Shown here in pieces: positions 14,401 to 29,400 of a stretch of DNA of 64,000 nt; position 1 is the stretch's first letter; every line of letters begins with the position of its first letter. Source of the stretch: Antedon mediterranea (lineage: Eukaryota > Echinodermata > Crinoidea > Comatulida > Antedonidae); the NCBI RefSeq assembly GCF_964355755.1, contig NC_092676.1, forward strand, positions 29,587,871 to 29,651,870, read 5' to 3'. A program made the position numbers and the translations under genes. A model generated the notes under the pieces. The model did not search any database. It was not told where the DNA came from and saw only the letters and a program-made list of their open reading frames with translations.

Positions 14401-17400
14401 GAACGAGTCTTCTCGGATAAGGACTCTAAACCGTAGGTCCAGTGTACACAACTTGCTCGTGTGCATTTTAAAGAACCTAGTACATCTTTCGAGACGAGTA
14501 GGGGGTTACCCCGGTGTATTAGTACATCACAGCCACTGATCACCAACTGGGCCCTCTGGGAGATCAGTCTTTGACTGAAGAGGTTACCCAGTATAAAGAT
14601 AAAACAAACAAATTTACATAAATAGAGTAAAGAATTGATAACAAAACAGATATAGATATAAACAAAAATTGTATTGGACTGTGAAAGTGTTGACAATGAG
14701 ATTTACCTGTAAATCATGTCAACGGCCGCTCTTAACCTCTCGTTGCTAGCGACAAGCTCAATCTCCAATGAATGCTTCTCTCTTACGGCATCATCAAATG
14801 ACTTCTGAAGCAGGTCCAGTTCATCTTGGATGGCAGGGATGTCTGCTTCTGTGTATTGCTTCTCTGGTTCTCCTGATGACTCACTCTGGTTCTCCTCCGC
14901 TTCTCTTGCTTCCTAGAAACGATTTATAAATACAAATTAAATTTCAATAAATTTATTGTATTATATAGATTTATGGTACATCAAATTTAAAATATCTATG
15001 TTCTGTATGTACTGTAACTTTCAAATATTGTTGAATTCTATAATGCTTCTTAAACTGACTATAGTTGTTCTCTGCTTGTTTTACATTTCACATTATATTA
15101 CTTACTTTCTATTTACATGCTACAAGCTACAAAACTAAAACAAATAAAAACAATTGCACATACATAAAGGCTACTACTTGTATACTACACTTTTATTATT
15201 GTTGTAGCTCACATAATCTACAGTACACACTAAAGAGTTATACAGAAAATGTATGACTTAAACACAAGCAACTCATTATTACACTATAGTGTTAAACATT
15301 CACATACAACAAATAGTTTTATAGAGTTATTTAAAAAATATTAACAAATACGGGTTTTCTTTTATTTGTTTTCCCTTCCTATTCTACACAAATTATTTAA
15401 AATCCTAAACACTTGTCTACTACATTAACATGCGACATGTTGCTATCACATGCAATGCTTACCACCATTCGTTTCAAGATTCTAGAGAACCAGAAAAGCT
15501 GAAGATTGAATAGGTTAAAAGCAACACAATATTATTATAATTTGTCAGAATAAAAAAAAAACAAGATTTTTCTATTTGTAATTAAGATGTTTAGCACAGA
15601 CAAATAATTATACAGTTCCAAAGGTCAAACATCTTTTCCTTATAGGTGTGTCCCTTAAATAGAGACTGGTTGTAGTATTAAAACATATATTGCCCTTAAT
15701 AGGAGTGTCCCAAAGGTGGGACTGTATGAATAGCTGGTTGTAGAAAAATAAACCATAGATTATGAGACATAAATCAAATAAAAGGTTAGCTGTAAAATAG
15801 TATCCTCCTTTTAAATCAAGAATTGTAAACAACAATAATATTTATACTACAATATAAATACTACGGAGGTCTCTCAAACCATATAAATACTACGGAGGTC
15901 TCTCAAACCATATAAATACTACGGAGGTCTCTCAAACCATATAAATACTACGGAGGTCTCTTAAAGCAATTCAAACCATAATTTTCTATCATCAGCATAA
16001 TAATTCTTTAACATAAACGAAATCATTATAATCATTAAACAAAAAACCTCTATCAAATAAATCATTTCTAATCACAGACAGGAAAAAAATGTAAGAAAAA
16101 TTGAATCTTCTTACCCTCTCTTCTTTCTCAACTTGAAGTTTTTCATTTTCCATTTTCTCTCTCTCAAGTTCCTTAAGTTTCTCGAGAGCTTCTTGTAGAG
16201 GACCACACAGATGGGAGTACTCTACGATGGCACAGGTGTATGCCACAAGTGTACCAGCATCTTCCGAACTGTAACGAGTCGTAGCAATTGTGATGCCTTC
16301 ACCTCCAGAGGGCGACTTACGAGATGATGCTGGCAATTTTGGTCCTCCTGTTAGAGGTGGGAAAAATATCAATTTGGACGAACATCAGAAAGATAAAATA
16401 TATAGTGTCAGTTAGATCATGGATACATTTATGAGTACTGTTTTGTGGTTAGTATTTAGGTGCATAGAAATATTAATCTTTTTTCAAATATAATTTCACA
16501 TCTTCTGCCTTATAAAGGTACAGCCTTTTAGGACTGATGAGTTTTCGAAAAATGTATTTCTTTCTTTAAACGTCTCATATTGACAAGTATTTATTTGTGA
16601 TAACAATTTAATTGTTTATACAGAGTTCATCAGAACTGCAGACTGTAAATGTATTAGCTTATGCCTACCTGGTACATCGAGTAAGGACCCTTCCCCAGTG
16701 ACCCCTTCTCCATCTTTAGTCTTTGGTAGGAAATACTCCACATTGGCGAGGATTGATTTGTCAAGACCATTCTCCCAGCTAATGGTGTGAAGGTGTTCAA
16801 CAAACTTATTGGAGTCATTCATCGTCACTTGAAGTTGTTTCCACTTGTTCTTCTCTGATATGTTATCTTTTGATTCTATTTAAAAAGTAAAACAAATATT
16901 GTGTCATATATGTCAATGTGTCTTTGTATTTAATAATAATAATAATGGTAGTCTTTATAGCGCCTAAGCACTTTACACACAAAGAAAAACCCATAAAAAT
17001 ATCCTAAGATAACCAAGGAAGATGATGGAAAGAAAACATTTTCACCGCTTTGTTTTCCAGCCTTTTGAAGCTCCAAAATGAGAGTTCACAGGAACAGAGT
17101 TCACATTTTTGTATGTGCATGGCCACAAAATGAGTTTATCTGGGCCTCTGAGTATTATTAATAAGTTGAATTGAATTGAAATGACTTTACAAAGACACAA
17201 GTCTTATCTTACTATTTAGAGCCTGTAAACTAAAAAGATAATTTAGTCTACCTCAATAAAAGTTCTCCTTTTAACTACAGACAACCAAAAATGGGATAAA
17301 ATAAGGAAAGTACAGTAAGATAAAGTACAGTAAGACAAACTTAAAATACATACTGGAACTCTTCCAGATTTTACTAGGACTTTTCATGCCGATTGAGCTT

Positions 17401-20400
17401 GTTCTGCCAGACAACATGGATGAGTTCTCATCGCTTGGGTAGGTCAACCTTTCAGACTTCTCTGGTTGTACAGGCTTAGACTTTCCAAGTAGTGCCATGA
17501 TCATCTCCAGAACTTGGAGCACGATTGGAGTTGGGTTTTGAAAAGAGCGCACTCGCTCAATGCATGCTCGATCAACTCTATCCTTCCAAAAGATAACCTA
17601 AAAATAAAAGAATATTATATTGATACTGCTGTTGATATTCAAGTGTCGTGGGTTTAAACTAAGAAAGTTGTTACTTATCCCTTTTGTTCTAAAAGCTTTT
17701 TCTATTTCATCTCAAAATATAATTTTGAATTACTGTCATTGTTATTTAAGCAACTTGTGTTTAAATTGTGATGCTAAATAATTTAAGAAAGTTGCGCTTT
17801 ATAGCTTTTTTCTTATAGTTTATTCTTTTACATCTCGAAAAACTCTTTAAAAAAAATCAAATTAAGTATATTTCATTCTAACCTGTTCACGAGCTTTTTG
17901 TAAACTTGCTCGGCATTCTTCCAACTCTTTCGTTGCTTTCAGTAGTTCTTCTCCGATTGCAACCTGGCGGCATTTCAGGTTTTCTTCACGCAGACGATCA
18001 AATTCTTTGTCATATTCATCTCTATCATCTACAATTTCAAAAACAATTTATTTAAACAAGACTGAAGGATACTTTGACAATTAGGCAAAGAACTAAGTGT
18101 TGGTATTCCATCTTTAAACTGTAGAACAAAACTCTGTCTACACAAACTCTGTCTACACTATCAAACTAGTTTGACTAAAAAAGTGTGATGTGCGTAAATA
18201 TGGTAGTGATATGACCAAATATGGTAGTGATATTGTCTATATATGGGCACATTTTTTTGTCACAAAGAGTTTGATAGTGTAGCTTAATATATTCATCATT
18301 GTGTAGGTCATAGGTCGTCTTAATCTGGCGCTCCCAACATGTCTTACCATCCATAAGTAGCTCGTCCTGTTCTTCTTCATCACTCTCCACTTCCGTCATC
18401 TGCAGGAAGGCATTCAAACTTCCCTGAGACTGCTGGTACAAGGCTTTGGTCTTTTCCAAGACAGTAGCTTTACTGCTAAGTTGCTTTAGCAACATTGCTG
18501 TCTTTTCACTGGCTTCTTCAAACAACTTTTGAAGTCTTGCTATTTCTGCCTTCTTTGCACGTGCATCTTCTCTGGTCTTTGAAAGGCAGGATAAAGTTTT
18601 CCTAAAAAAAATCATAATTTAAATCACTTCACTGGCTTCCCATTAATAACACAAACTATTTTTAAACTAATTTTAATTACATATAAATCTCTTTATGACA
18701 ACTTTCCAATTTAATTATACGTAGATCTTCGGTTTGCAAAAGATCTCTTAGGTCGAACACTAATCCATCTGCCACCTTAAACTGAGGAACAATCTTCCTG
18801 ATCCTATTAAAAATGCATCCTCTATCAGAGTTTTCAAAACACTCTTAAAAACCTTTTTTCCTTATAATATTTTTCTCTCAGCGCTTTTGGACAACCTTTT
18901 GATTGTATAAGCGCTATATAAATCGAACAACATAACATAAATAAATATATTTAAAATTAAAAAAATTTATTTAAAATTTGAATCTAAGTACTTACTTAAG
19001 TTGGTTAACTTTGGTTGTATTTTCTTTGCTTTTGGTTGTGTATAGGTATTTAAAACAATCCATAAACCGGCGGAATGTACGAGGACCAATGAATAGTTCA
19101 TGTTTGCCTGGTTCATTATCAAGTCGATGCTTCAGCTGAAGAGAAATTATAAATAATAGTATGTACAAGGATTGAAGAAAATGATGAAATGATGAAATGG
19201 GGTCTCAGGAAACCAGGAGGTTTGTGTGATAGAGATCCAAGATTACTTTAACAAAATAATATAAAAAATTGGCTTACAAAATAATAGTTTAACAGTAAAA
19301 AAATTGTGAGGGGGGAAAAAACAGACAAGCTAATTATCAGTGACTAAACATATACACGCCCTTTGGAACACCTCTATTAAAGACATGTTTCTGTAAAATG
19401 AACAAGTGAAAAGTTTATGGCCAAGTAACCGTAACCGCTATACAAGGAATAAAACTAATAAGGGGACTATTTGTTTGGCCATTAGAAGTTATTCTCTTAA
19501 CAGTGGTGCTAATATATTGCAAAGTATTGTTGGTGACTGTCAGATTGTTCCATTATGCCATAGGGGGGTTTTGAATATCAATTAGGTACATAGTCATAGC
19601 TACCTCAATCCTTTGTCTCATGATACTCTTAGTATATGGTAGATTATCAACTTCTACATTAGTGACTTTAATTGTCTCTTTCTTGCCTTGTATCTTGACC
19701 TGGGTCAACGTTGTCTTGTCACTAGTCTCCCCTGCCCAGGGAATCTGATTGCAGTTATGCAGGACATGACTGTGGATCTTTGCCATACAGGACACAATAT
19801 TATTTCTACAGGATATAATAATTCATTCTTATATAGCGCATATAAACAAGCTCTCAATGCGCTGTACATAAATTAAAATAATTAAATTAATGAAAAACTT
19901 GTTAGAAAAGGAAATATAAAAATATGAGAGAAAATTTTAACCAAGAGGGATTAATTTGTTGATACACCATCAATGATAAAATGGTTGTTTCAATATTGAA
20001 TATTACAGTACCTCATTTCAGGTGGGCTATCCTTACAGAGTGAATACTTCTGAACATAATAAGTAGCTTCTCCAGTCAGAGCATCATGTAGCCAGTCACA
20101 CATCCAGTTCACCTGCATGCCTTTTAATAATCCAGGATATTGACTGAAGAAAACACATTTTGCATGGATCATTGCATTTTATCATAAGATGATATTATTT
20201 TAAGATAATTGCATTTTTAGGTTTCATCAGGTAAGTATACATGGTTATTTTTTTTAGTTGCATAAACAGATACTTTTGATACTGTTGAGGGTCTGAGATG
20301 TGAGGAGAAGAATGAGGGCCAGAAGTGTCAGGAGAAGACACCTCAATAATTCTCAAACATGTTGAGTACTATCAAAACAAAGGAATAATACTCTACCTTG

Positions 20401-23400
20401 ATGCAATCTTCAGAAGCCTGTGTGTCGGTGGCAAACATAGAATAATATGCAAATTACACTTGACCCTTGACACAAAGAACTTCATAGGGTCAATGACCAT
20501 ACGTGGGAAATTACGCTTCATCGCAGGTCCTAGAGCCTGAAATGATGTTATAGTTTGTAAGTCATATTTTCAATAGTGTAAACGGTAATATTAAGCAGAT
20601 TATGAATAAATGGACTTTCACAGTAGTAATATATTATTCTTTACTAAAGCTCTGTCTACACTATCTAACTAGTTTGACAAAAAAAGTGTGATGTTCCCAA
20701 ATATGTTAATGATAATTGATATGCTTAAATATAGAAGTGATATGACATCATCATGTCATTTGGCACATCACATTTTTTTTTTGTCACATAAAGTTTGATA
20801 GTGTAGACAGAGCTTTACAGATGATTCCCACTAAGCATACCAAACCTTGATTTATCTCAAACATTTACCTCTCAACTATTATTAACTAAAGTAAAATGCT
20901 ATCTGCATGGTAAGTGAGAACTGTAGATTTAAAATGAGAAAATGAGAGCTTTGGAATATCTGACTGAAGCAATTGATTATAATTATGTATACCAATAGGG
21001 GCACTTGAGTATGAGACTAAGTAAACTTTATAGCAATAAATAAGTACGAACAATTCTTTTTGTTTTGTTTTTGTACTAATATTATTTATGTATGTTTATG
21101 ATTGTGTATGATGAATGGAAAGAAAGAAGAAGAACGAAGCAATAATATCCAGTGACATTGAATATACTATGATCTGAATATTTATGTAATATTAGTAACT
21201 AGGTTAATATAAATAAACTTATGTCAAATGTTAGTACCACAAGACTGGGAATGTTAATTCAAAATATTTGTAATGACCCTGTTAAATTTTTCATAGTATT
21301 TGTAAGCAGAAGTAATAAAAGCTATAAGCGTGTCGTCCGATAAAGATGATAGTGATTAATGTGATCCAAATATGTCATTACCGACGTAATTTCATCTTTA
21401 CTTTTTTGGAAATACTGCAAATAAAATATAATAGTGACATTATTAGTATGAGAACACATTATTCTTAAGGCAAATTTACACAAATGATCGGTGACAGTAA
21501 TAAAAATATAGAATCTATGTTATTCCTTATGACCATTTACACACAATGCGGAGAGGACGGGCGGTCTCTGCTCAGGATAGATACAGATTCTACATGGGAC
21601 AAGCTACGCGGTTTTCCGCTTACTGTTACCGCTTGTTTGTGTAAATTGGTCTAAGGATATTAAACAATCACTACAAACTTTGTTATATGTAAAAACAATT
21701 AACGATTAATTTGAAAAGTATATTATTTAAATACACATTTAGGAACATGCATAAGATACTATTCAGGTCTTCCTCTTTCTAAGTCAGAGCTAGACATATC
21801 TAGACACATTCTACATTTCTAGGTATGGACATTAACTTGACAGAGGGATCTAGCAAGCAGCTACTGACACACTGGTATAATTAAAGTGTGTGTGCTTGGG
21901 TAAAGTCTTCAAAGTGTAATGCTTCATTCATATAGACTTACTTCTAATTCCCCAACAAACAATTCAACCTATTGATATGTTCATAATATACATTTTAAAT
22001 AACAAATGGGTTAGTAACAATACATTGATTTTTACTTGGAAGAAAAGACTAAAATAAAGAGTATAACAACTTGATATTAAATTGATATGTAAATGTTAGA
22101 ATATATAAAACACACTGATTACAACTGATATAAAAGTACACAACACAATTGTATAAATATAAACAGCAAATTCATAACTCATAAATAATTAGTTAACCAG
22201 TTGACCTGAAAATTTGTCAATCAATCTATCAATACCACAAAAAAAAACAGATTAAATAATTATTGATGTTATTGAATAGAGTGTTAGTAATTGATACCTA
22301 CCAGTAGAAGCCCATCCAGTTCATCATTTGAAAAGAGTGGTGGGTACTCTCCACATACCAGAAGACTGTTAATGGCATCCAGATATACGTCCTCTTTGAG
22401 GTCTTGACCCTGCAAGAAGAGACAGAAGAGAATTAAAGGAATGCTGACACAGAATTTGAAACAGATGACAGAAAGAGATGGCCAAAGAGATGACAGAAAG
22501 AGACGACAGAAAGAGACGACAGAAACAGATGACAGAAACAGATGACAGAAACAGATGACAGAAACAGATGACAGAATCAGATGACAGAAAGAGATGGCCA
22601 AAGAGATGACAGAAAGAGATGACAGAAAGAGAAGACAGAAAGAGAAGACAGAAAGAGACGACAGAATCAGATGACAGAAACAGATGACATAAACAGTTGA
22701 CAGAAACAGATGACAGAAACAGATGACAGAAACCGTTGACAGAAAGAGATAAAAGAATCAGATGACAGAAACCGTTGACAGAAAGAGATGACAGAAACAG
22801 ATAACAGAATCAGATGACAGAAACAGATGACAGAAACAGAAGACAGAAAAAGATAACAGAAAAAGATGACAGAAAGAGATGACAGAAACTGTTGACAGAA
22901 AGAGATGAAAGAAAGAGATGACAGAATCAGATGACAGAAACAGGCGACAAAAAGAGATGACAGAAACAGATGACAGAATCAGAAACGAGAACAAGACCAC
23001 ATGACTTTGATTTACTTACAGTGAACATTAATGTGAGCATTTTTCCCTCTGTACCAGACAGTCTAACCGCTGATCGTAGTCCGTCAAAGAAACTGTTATT
23101 CTTTGAGGTGTCAATGGGATGCAGTGGCATGTCGGCTACGTGTAACGCCATGTTGACTAGGCTGGTCAGGTGACTCCCTATAGCACCAATCAAAAGCATG
23201 CTTCCACTACGGAAATTAGAATAAATTAATCAAAAATACATCTATAGGAAAACCACTTGGATAAAATTATAGAGAATGATAGGAAAAGAAAAATAAATAA
23301 GTGCACACTTTGGCCAATAATCACCTTGATTGGAGAAGTCTTGTTGCAATATGTTACAAATATTCAGTGTTTGTGGTGATGAGGAAAAATATGAAGAAGA

Positions 23401-26400
23401 GCTTGAATAGTTGCAAAGAATGAGTGACATACATTGACAGTTCATCAAAACTGGTACTTACCCGTGATGAAAACTAAGAATACGATGCATTCTGATCACA
23501 TGATGTATCACATGATCTGATAACATGATGTTAAGTTGAACATTTCCAAACTCTTCATTGTAGCGTGTAAGGTGAGATAGAAGACAACGATGAACCTCGA
23601 CTAAGTTTGTCACTGGTTGAAGCAGAACCTGGCCAAGTACAAAATTGAAATACACATATTTAAAAACGTTAAAGAAAACACTAGAAATATAATTTATATC
23701 TAGTAATACATCATTACCTCGTAGGTTATGTTTTCATGCGTGTGTGTGTTTGTTTTTTTCTGTCTATATCTGTTAGTTATCAATAATATTTTAAGATGTC
23801 ATTCAATTGTCATATTCCTAGGTCATATTAATTTATTGATAGAGTATATGCGGCAGATGTTTGCGCTCTCTGAGTACATATTAATCAAATTCTTCTTACC
23901 CGTACTGTTTTCTGTGACATAGAGGTCACAGGTCGTTGATATGTTCTTGATTCGATGGGAAATGTCACAAAATGGTCGTAGAGTTCAAATTCTTCTTCTT
24001 GTGTCATTGGAAAATGCTAAAAACAAATAAAATGTTGATTAAACATGGGCATATTGTGCCCTGGTATTTCATTTAAGCTTATTTCCTTGCATGTAGAATG
24101 ATGGTAAAGGAGTAGATGTCCAATAACAAATGACAATGTATTTGTTGATCTGCAAATTATGTTTGAAAAAAGTTATGTAGAAGAAAGCTAAAACAAGAAG
24201 CTACCTTCTTCATTATATTCTCCATGTTTGTTTCTAACCATTTGAAGTCTGCGGTACGACAAATACGATCGGCAACTATTCTGGTAACCTCATATTTCCA
24301 CAACGATATGACCATACTTGGTTCCTCACGGGATTCTTCCGACAGCCTCATAAGTCCCTACAAACAATATTACATTCCAGTAACATGATTTATTGTTTCA
24401 ATGGGTGTGATTTGTACTTGTAGGTATTCTCATTAAAATGAGAGTGCAATGGCGTACGTACAACACAAGTAATTTGACCAATTACAAGGGAGACAGATCT
24501 AAACTGTCACCTGTGATTGGTTAAATTATTTGCATTAGGAGTTTTTTTGTGCATTTTTCATGCTTTATAAAAAGAGAAGAGATCCATACCTGGAATGCCT
24601 TTGTAATGTCTCTCAGGGTAAAGATGTAATGATATCTCCCTGGCATAGGCGATGGTCTGAGAACATTCTGAATACTGGTGAGGAGTTCGCAAGAACCGTT
24701 GACGATGCAGTCATGGAGCTCTTGTGACAGAGACTGCTGGTTGTTCTTGGTCATGTTGCCATCAAGAACAGAGTCAATGATGGCATGAAGAGAATTGTCT
24801 TTTGGTTCTGGTAGATAGAAGATGGCGAAATGACGCTGTGGAAGTGAACAAACTCTTTTGTCAGATAGTGGATAGGAGCCGGAAAAAGAAGAAGTGGGTA
24901 GGGATGGTTGGTTATATACTCAAGTAATGAAATATAGTAGGTTTATTTACATGAATTCTTATACCTGTGTCTGACACAAACACAGGAAACAATTTAATAT
25001 CTTATCGATTTATTCTTGATTCTTGATATTTATTTTATTTCATTTCAAGCACAACACAATAAAGTAAAATTGCAACATTGTAAAACAAAGAAATGAAACA
25101 AGGACAACCACAAAAAAAACTTTAAATTCTTGATACAGAAATGTTTTGATTTGATACAAACTAGTCATATTTCTTACCAAAAGTCTAGTAGATATCAGAC
25201 TGTTGTTTACACTTGGGTATTCATTGGTGGTCATCGACGCAAGGACGTGCAGTCCCTCGATGGTGCGCCACTCAAATGGCTTGTGAAGAGTAACCAGGGT
25301 CTTGTCGTCCATCAGTTGACGTAGTAACTCATTGCATCGTTGTACACCAAACTCATCAGGCGTTGGTAAACTGATGTCATCTATGAACATCTGAAGTCGT
25401 TTGTTGTCTTTGGCTCCATATACAAATCCTAATTTAGAAATTGTGTATATTAGACTCGCCATAGTCTTTATGGTATAGTTTCTTCACCAGTGCGTGGGTA
25501 TTTATAATTAATAGGTATAGGTATGACAGGCTATGTGTGTATGCCAAAGCTTTATTTATAACGATATAGCTGTGTAAGTGTAAAATATGTGTTTTTTTCT
25601 CTTTACAAGTGTAGTTTAATAATTATTTATTAGGCAAATCCTTTACAATTATTTCATTATTTTCCTGAATAACAAAAAAAAAATAAAATCATATTATACC
25701 TTGCCTGTGCCAAATGTTGTTTTCCACAAACTGCTGTAGCTGACTGGCACTCGATGCTCCGGAAAATACTAGATGCTTACTGATCTGCTGCGGAGGATCT
25801 ACAAAATAAATAAAAAATTATTTATATCATATAAATATTTTTATCTGTAAATTTAAATCTACAAAATAAAGAAATAATCATTTAAATAAGTATAATTCAT
25901 CTGAAAAATCTACAACAATCACATTAGTCAGGACATAAAAGTACAATGCACTACATGAGTATGAAAACTGCCCCTTCTGGCCATCTTTGTTGTATAAGTA
26001 TTGGTTTAAACTAAACCTATATAGGGAGTCAATATTGGTTTAAACAAAACCTACCTAGGGAGTCAATGAAGTCATTGATCATTGAAGTCTTTCCCGATCC
26101 TGGAGGTCCGACCAGTATCATGTGGAGATTAGAAAGGTTGGCAAACTCCAAGAGGACTCTTGCACGGATCTGGTGCATAAAGAGATTAAAATGTAAATAT
26201 AATCAAGTGCATAACAATGGTACAGAAGTACGGTGAATACAGGTAGTAATATTGAATATAGAAACCAAACTTTACCGTGTCAACTGTGTCTATGACAAAT
26301 TCTCCTAGCAAGTCTTGGTTGTCTGTGTAGGCAACTTCAGGTACCCTGGATATCCAGGGGTCCCATTCTCCAGCCTCATCAACATAGTAGTCAAACACAG

Positions 26401-29400
26401 AGATTTCATGATCATAGTCTGGTAACCTAGTAAATTAATATTTTTGAAATAATAATAATTTATCAAATCAAAATCAAAGGCTTATTTGTTCCATATATAA
26501 TAAGGTGTACATAGAAAAATATTAACAAAATAATAATAATAGTTCATTCTTATATAGCGCATTAAGCAAGCTCTCAATGCGCTGCACATAAATTAAAATA
26601 GACGATAGTTCATTCTTATATAGCGCATTAAGCAAGCTCTCAATGCACTGCACATAAATTAAAATAGACGAGAAGTGGCAATAATTTAAATTAAGGAAAA
26701 GCTTGTTTGAAAAAGAAAGACTTCAACTGACTAAATCAGTCGTAAGTTAAGTATAAACATTCTTTCTACCATACATACAGTAGAACCTCTAAGAGAACAC
26801 CTTTGGGACCCAACAAAAATAATAACCCAAATAGGTGTGTCACAAAGAAGAGGTTCGTCAAAAAATATACATACGCAGAGGTCAATGTTCTCAAAAGGTC
26901 ACTGAAATTCTTGCGATCAGTTCCTTCAAGGAGGCTACCAAATGACCAAATAAGGCAAAAGAGGAAGAGCCTCTCAATGTGCAACTCTCCACCAATCGAC
27001 ACGTTGATCTCATTCAACATGGCTGACAGTAAGCCTAGACACATCTGGAACATTCCGACCTCACATAGGTACATCCTGGGCCTAAATGATAAAAAAGTTT
27101 AGTACATAAAATGTTATTAAAACAACATTATGATATATCATTCATAATGTCTTGACTCTTCTAAAATCATCTTTAACAATTTGTACATAAACAATGATTA
27201 TAAATTCAGTACCAAATTTTAAGTAATTCCATCAAGATACCATAGTAAAAATATGACAACACAAAAAAAAGTACAACAGTTGAAATCAATCCCTTTTAAA
27301 TGGATCATAGGGACACCCAGCATAGGGACACCCAGCATAGGGACACCCAGCATAGGGACACCCAGCATAGGGACACCCAGCATAAGGACACCCAGCATAG
27401 GGACACCCAGCATAGGGACACCCAGCATAGGGACACCCAGCATAGGGACACCCAGCATAGGGACACCCAGCATAGGGACACCCAGCATAGGGACACCCAG
27501 CATAGGGACACCCAGCATAGGGACACCCAGCATAGGGACACCCAGCATAGGGACACCCAGCATAGGGACACCCAGCATAGGGACACCCAGCATAGGGACA
27601 CCCAGCATAGGGACACCCAGCATAGGGACACCCAGCATAGGGACACCCAGCATAGGGACACCCAGCATAGGGACACCCAGCATAGGGACACCCAGCATAG
27701 GGACACCCAGCATAGGGACACCCAGCATAGGACACCCAGCATAGGGACACCCAGCATAGGGACACCCAGCATAGGGACACCCAGCATAGGGACACCCAGC
27801 ATAGGGACACCCAGCATAGGGACACCCAGCATAGGGACACCCAGCATAGGGACACCCAGCATAGGGACACCCAGCATAGGGACACCCAGCATAGGGACAC
27901 CCAGCATAGGGACACCCAGCATAGGGACACCCAGCATAGGGACACCCAGCATAGGGACACCCAGCATAGGGACACCCAGCATAGGGACACCCAGCATAGG
28001 GACACCCAGCATAGGGACACCCAGCATAGGGACACCCAGCATAGGGACACCCAGCATAGGGACACCCAGCATAGGGACACCCAGCATAGGGACACCCAGC
28101 ATAGGGACACCCAGCATAGGGACACCCAGCATAGGGACACCCAGCATAGGGACACCCAGCATAGGGACACCCAGCATAGGGACACCCAGCATAGGGACAC
28201 CCAGCATAGGGACACCCAGCATAGGGACACCCAGCATAGGGACACCCAGCATAGGGACACCCAGCATAGGGACACCCAGCATAGGGACACCCAGCATAGG
28301 GACACCCAGCATAGGGACACCCAGCATAGGGACACCCAGCATAGGGACACCCAGCATAGGGACACCCAGCATAGGGACACCCAGCATAGGGACACCCAGC
28401 ATAGGGACACCCAGCATAGGGACACCCAGCATAGGGACACCCAGCATAGGGACACCCAGCATAGGGACACCCAGCATAGGGACACCCAGCATAGGGACAC
28501 CCAGCATAGGGACACCCAGCATAGGGACACCCAGCATAGGGACACCCAGCATAGGGACACCCAGCATAGGGACACCCAGCATAGGGACACCCAGCATAGG
28601 GACACCCAGCATAGGGACACCCAGCATAGGGACACCCAGCATAGGGACACCCAGCATAGGGACACCCAGCATAGGGACACCCAGCATAGGGACACCCAGC
28701 ATAGGGACACCCAGCATAGGGACACCCAGCATAGGGACACCCAGCATAGGGACACCCAGCATAGGGACACCCAGCATAGGGACACCCAGCATAGGGACAC
28801 CCAGCATAGGGACACCCAGCATAGGGACACCCAGCATAGGGACACCCAGCATAGGGACACCCAGCATAGGGACACCCAGCATAGGGACACCCAGCATAGG
28901 GACACCCAGCATAGGGACACCCAGCATAGGGACACCCAGCATAGGGACACCCAGCATAGGGACACCCAGCATAGGGACACCCAGCATAGGGACACCCAGC
29001 ATAGGGACACCCAGCATAGGGACACCCAGCATAGGGACACCCAGCATAGGGACACCCAGCATAGGGACACCCAGCATAGGGACACCCAGCATAGGGACAC
29101 CCAGCATAGGGACACCCAGCATAGGGACACCCAGCATAGGGACACCCAGCATAGGGACACCCAGCATAGGGACACCCAGCATAGGGACACCCAGCATAGG
29201 GACACCCAGCATAGGGACACCCAGCATAGGGACACCCAGCATAGGGACACCCAGCATAGGGACACCCAGCATAGGGACACCCAGCATAGGGACACCCAGC
29301 ATAGGGACACCCAGCATAGGGACACCCAGCATAGGGACACCCAGCATAGGGACACCCAGCATAGGGACACCCAGCATAGGGACACCCAGCATAAGGACAC

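Noticed and set aside
22284-23000. Frames rich in [12 protein letters not shown]
   Set aside because: Translation of the 12-bp intronic array. Only the short parts at exons 56 and 57 are real.
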